A program made the translations under genes and the position numbers. Of a stretch of DNA of 64,000 nt, positions 63,201 to 64,000 are shown piece by piece. This DNA is from G965207125 sp965207125 (lineage in GTDB: Bacteria; Pseudomonadota; Alphaproteobacteria; Puniceispirillales; UBA1172): assembly GCA_965207125.1 (NCBI GenBank), contig OZ242263.1:248001-312000 (forward strand). The letters are read 5' to 3'. Under the pieces are notes generated by a model. That model did not search any database. It saw nothing but the letters and a program-made list of their open reading frames with translations, and was not told the origin of the DNA. Every line of letters starts with the position of its first letter. Position 1 is the first letter of the stretch.

Positions 63201-64000
63201 CCCGGGCTATCAGTGATTTCTTTGGATACAAGCGTGATTACAGCGCCGGATGCCGTGAGCGTTCCCGTGTTATCATCACCGGGAGCACCACCTTCGGTCA
63301 CCGAGCCTGTTTCATCACCAGAGATTGGCACGATCTCAAAATAAGTTGATGGCAAGTCATCAGGACCGATAATACTGATAAAACCCCCGTCATCCAGAGC
63401 GGCGTCATAACCCGGCCTGCCGAATCCACCGAACAGACTATTCAACTGAGCAACAGTAGAAATAGTATCCGAGGAAAAATTAGTTCCCCCAGTGAGAGTA
63501 TCCCAAACCGCCCTGTCATTCAAAGCCTCAGAGGTCACACGGTCAAAGTTAATTTGAAGCTGGCGTCCTGCTCCAGCAGATGTCGGTCCTCCATCGACTG
63601 TACCGTCTGCTTGAAAACGTATCTCTATATAAGTTCTTGCACCAGCATCTAATTCGCTGGAACTTAAATGACGATCACCATCGTCGTTCCCGAAAGTACC
63701 TAGTCGAAAAGCATCTTTTGTTAGGCTATCGAATAAACCAGCAAGGGTCGTGGGGGATCCGTTAACATCGAGAATAACCAATTTATCCTCACCGGGGGTA
63801 AATTCCATAACCCTATCGGCACCATCCTCGGCTTTAACCAAACCATCAGGGTCGCTACTATTAATACGATAAACCACGGTATCTGTACCGCCCGCGCTCA
63901 GATCTATGTCATCTACACCATATCCGCCGACAAGCAGGTCATCACCGCTACCTCCTATGAGGTTATCTGGAAAATTGAAGCCAAAAATAGCCTGGTTATC
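54206..64000 (-). CDS. Giant modular RTX/VCBS protein, 5' end beyond window
   Basis: The frame is open from the right edge to 54206, at least 3264 residues; the true start lies outside. The C-terminal ~400 residues match giant protein 1 almost throughout and end SFELGGGETDII, the type I secretion tip. The body alternates VCBS repeats (GTYGVMTFDGTTWTYTLDDRA) with a ~345-residue module present three times in full and once in part. Each module has a VCBS-like start (STSGDLDVNDDTLL), an RTX block (GGSGDDLLVGGYG) and a loop such as DADSSGDLSSSE that fits an EF-hand. It would need high calcium to fold and probably acts as an adhesin. Confidence 0.9.
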   Translation of the reverse strand, partial: DNQAIFGFNFPDNLIGGSGDDLLVGGYGVDDIDLSAGGTDTVVYRINSSDPDGLVKAEDGADRVMEFTPGEDKLVILDVNGSPTTLAGLFDSLTKDAFRLGTFGNDDGDRHLSSSELDAGARTYIEIRFQADGTVDGGPTSAGAGRQLQINFDRVTSEALNDRAVWDTLTGGTNFSSDTISTVAQLNSLFGGFGRPGYDAALDDGGFISIIGPDDLPSTYFEIVPISGDETGSVTEGGAPGDDNTGTLTASGAVITLVSKEITDSPGTSTGTYGVMTFDGTTWTYTLDDRAEALADQQTATETFTFSAVRETFEVTITVTGANDAPVVESGNEIVQQAGRVGQEITAIDLSGLFTDVDTGDTFTLTVMVLSSDGSTKSGLDTLGLGYDSGTKMITGTLLNSVAAGPYTIEVIATDGSGGESQPSTFDIVVAPDIAPVIGGAVDGTIAEDAADPVTGTLTITDAEGDPLPTVMLSDGAGQYGTLTFVASAEGGVWTYTLNNANAAVQALGDGEVLTETFTFTANGAAPITVTITITGANDAPTVSGEFFTRVGPTGGQFILTNLSDQFTDVDEGDELTFTVTLDDGAALSTIGLTYDSDEDEITGTLTETGTYVIKIVATDKIGATVEATFDLNILAAIPIIQRNSLTYNPDATSITIDETMLEVTSGNESDPALLVYTITTLPDAGMLLKSGTPLNNGDTFTQADINNGLITYVPSVSSPYTSQSNPLSFTISDGVATLEEQTLEITSREIVGNTAYKGDLSTSGDLDVNDDTLLDSTTPFTISTQGTYGTASIDDDGEWVYKLDYGNTDVRALNSGDTLTDTFVVDVNLASGRAETQTVTITISGRTDVFGTNGDDSNLGDASTSDNQAIFGFNNPAKTLQDGDTLTGGSGDDLLVGGYGRDTIDLSAGGTDTVVYRINSSDGDGLVKAEDGEDWVIEFTPGEDKLVILDVNESPTTLAGLFDSLSNVHPAYLGIGGDADSSGDLSSSELDAGARYYIRIVFLADGTVDGGPTSAGAGRQLQINFDRVTSEALNDRAVLDTLTGGSRINAILDVAQLSSLFGGFGRPGYDAALDDGGFISIIGPDDLLDSYFEIIAVYEGDLSTSGDLDVNDDTLLASTTPFTISTQGTYGTASIGDDDEWVYTLDNGNADVRALNSGDTLTDTFVVDVNLASGRAKTQIVTITISGRTDVLGTNGRDNRNDSGSDLGDASTSDNQAIFGFNSRDTLTGGSGDDLLVGGYGADRIDLSAGGTDTVVYRINSSYIQGGARLVKAEDGTDTVFEFTPGEDKLVILDVNGSPMTLAGFFDSLTKHRFQLRISRDDDRSGDLSSSELDAGARYGIEIDFHASGTVDGDPASTRAGSMLQIFFDRVTSEALNDRAVWDTLTGGTNFSENTISTVAQLSSLFGGFGRPGYDAALDDGGFISIIGPDDLPDSYFISVLNVDTSGSDIVGAVYEGDPSTSGDLDVSDDTLLASTTPFTISTQGTYGTASIDDDGEWVYKLDNGNTDVRALNSGDTLTDTFVVNVTADDDSAQTQTITITISGRTDVFGTNGDDSNLGDASTSDNQAIFGFNAGNGIFINDLLTGGSGDDLLVGGYGRDFISLGAGGTDTVVYRINSSDPDGLVKAEDGRDTVIEFTPGEDKLVMLDVNESPTTLAGLFDSLTKDAFQLMRLGDIDGDRNLSSSELDDEARVYIEIRFQADGTGPTSGGAGLVLRIEFDRVTSEALNDRAVWNTLTGSTDFSENTISTVAQLSSLFGGFGRPGYDAALDDGGFISIIGPDDLPDSYFEIISGDETGSVTEDGAPGDDNTGTLTAPSHTITLVSKEITDSPGTSTGTYGVMRFNASSGEWVYTLDDRAEALADQQTATETFIFSAGDPTFEVTITITGANDAPVVESGNEIGEQAGRVGQEIEAIDLSGLFTDVDTGDTFTLTVMVLSSDGNTRTALDTLGLEYDSDTKMITGTLLNSVAAGPYTIEVIATDDGGDESQPSTFDIVVAPDIAPVIGGDVDGTIAEDAADPLMGTLTITDAEGDPLPTVMLSDGAGQYGTLTFVASAEGGVWTYTLNNANAAVQALGKDDTLTDDFTFTAEGAAPITVTITISGVNDAPELVSGAEIEDQDGNVGQLIDPISESDLRARFVDADTDNAALVLTVMVLASDGTRSGLDTIGLGYNSTDGITGTPSAAGTYTIEVTASDGEESIAFTFDIVVVHPPVIGNDSPTEIGEDAGSPITGRLTITDQDSSAPFRPIALTDDSDGTDDGIVKGEYGTLTFDSNTGAWSYMVDERAQALNDDTPGTDRFVFTSEGATDFELVITVTGTNDDPAIAMVDDGSGTGTLVSASIGDQSGTEGEDTIIDLSGVFIDPDDVLNVVPTATLDSDGTAVVFDGTNNSFSYDPDTEMLTINLADIGEYTISVEATDGGTGPAVTSEFTFTVVEQQISGDSEGSVTEDDPGNTPAMGTLTRSNASTSLELTGEGVMNDGAGTFTREGKYGTMTFVASASGGDWSYVLDNTHVDVQGLGVGETLTETFVFTTTGVSSDFTVTITIEGANDAPVLARSQGTIEGQTGQTLESINLLDLFNDPDGDELELTVTATFNESAISLDDAGFTHTINDEDQTQTFSGAPQAEGTYVITVVAEDEGGATATSTFTINAISGTRPLLRPLSAPQPPLNEDDPPITGRLVIYDEERDPLPDIVIENADVSGVFRGLYGSVSIEKTGETDAGRAGSEIWEWTYTLDERAQALGVFKEGDPIPFESFSFIPEGVPGAANAQIEIRIVGANDVPMVSGEFFNREGTTGGQFTLNNLSDQFTDVDEGDELTFEVTLDDDRPLSTIGLTYDSDEDEITGTLTEAGTYVIKIVATDKSGTTVEATFDLSIVPAIPEIQRSSLTYNPDETSITIDETILKVTSGNESDPALLVYTITTLPDAGKLLKSGTQLNDGDTFTQADINNGLITYVPNVSSPSTSQSNPLSFTFSDGVETLEEQTLQITSREVFVDETPAEDNTIDRSGEAAPQKIEAGDGSDTITGGDGNDQIDGGAGDDEIKLTRTVGDVEEDAGADEVLYTFSYDGVGIDGGDEIVGFKRGQDKLTFVVDRNFDSLTEFLQSLNGADDEDLTDDDAFIVTMVWGLDTDGDFYFDGVLLHFKEGTSFGGGRIFSPVVQITFDERLGLHDLIEILGGAENVANNFDGGLTAFKNLDEVLPRLFGEGSIGFKVVAPPSDTSGASERASEEPLEPPIYETLSEQLDDDLQPTSFELGGGETDII

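Overview
The window looks like part of a plasmid or chromid of an alphaproteobacterium. The evidence is a RepC-type replication initiator (46.05-47.56 kb) and genes typical of large alphaproteobacterial plasmids: a strawberry-notch-like helicase/methyltransferase, an ArdC-like antirestriction protein, a toprim primase-like protein, SSB and DUF6876-type proteins. A degenerate Hfq-like fragment carries the alphaproteobacterial form of the Sm2 motif. No rRNA, tRNA or housekeeping operon was seen. Almost every gene is on the minus strand. I cannot name the genus.

Layout. 0-8 kb: a partial hypothetical gene, ssb, a tandem-duplicated intergenic region, one secreted protein on the plus strand, and the 1426-aa strawberry-notch-like protein. 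8-25.5 kb: two giant VCBS/cadherin-like, RTX-type surface proteins (3417 and at least 1543 aa) with DUF6876-like genes between them. 25.8-35.4 kb: plasmid-maintenance genes (toprim protein, duplicated small families, HD phosphohydrolase, four cytoplasmic Sel1-repeat proteins, ArdC-like protein). 35.9-45.8 kb: an island bounded by two outward-facing 511-aa serine recombinases. It contains a C5-methyltransferase overlapping a putative restriction endonuclease, a deleted IS1595-type transposase, two Sel1 proteins and a triple-repeat ribbon-helix-helix-like protein. 46-48.4 kb: repC with a likely antisense counter-transcript in its leader, followed by an Hfq-like relic. 48.4-54 kb: a tight operon of a DNA adenine/cytosine methyltransferase and six membrane-anchored Sel1 proteins. 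54.2-64 kb: a third giant RTX/VCBS protein that runs off the right edge.

Two themes stand out. First, the region has been reshaped repeatedly by local duplication. Gene ends and leaders (5' end of the helicase gene, 3' end of Sel1 genes, a Sel1 leader, DUF6876 ends, recombinase fragments) recur as scars at the edges of cassettes. Second, repeat proteins are heavily expanded: twelve Sel1 genes (about 69 repeats by eye) and three giant adhesins assembled from near-identical modules. Candidate new biology lies in the two-recombinase island with its att-like repeats, the portable leader with an overlapping 9-codon peptide, and the multi-Sel1/methyltransferase operon. Functions of the Sel1 arrays are inferred only as protein-interaction scaffolds.
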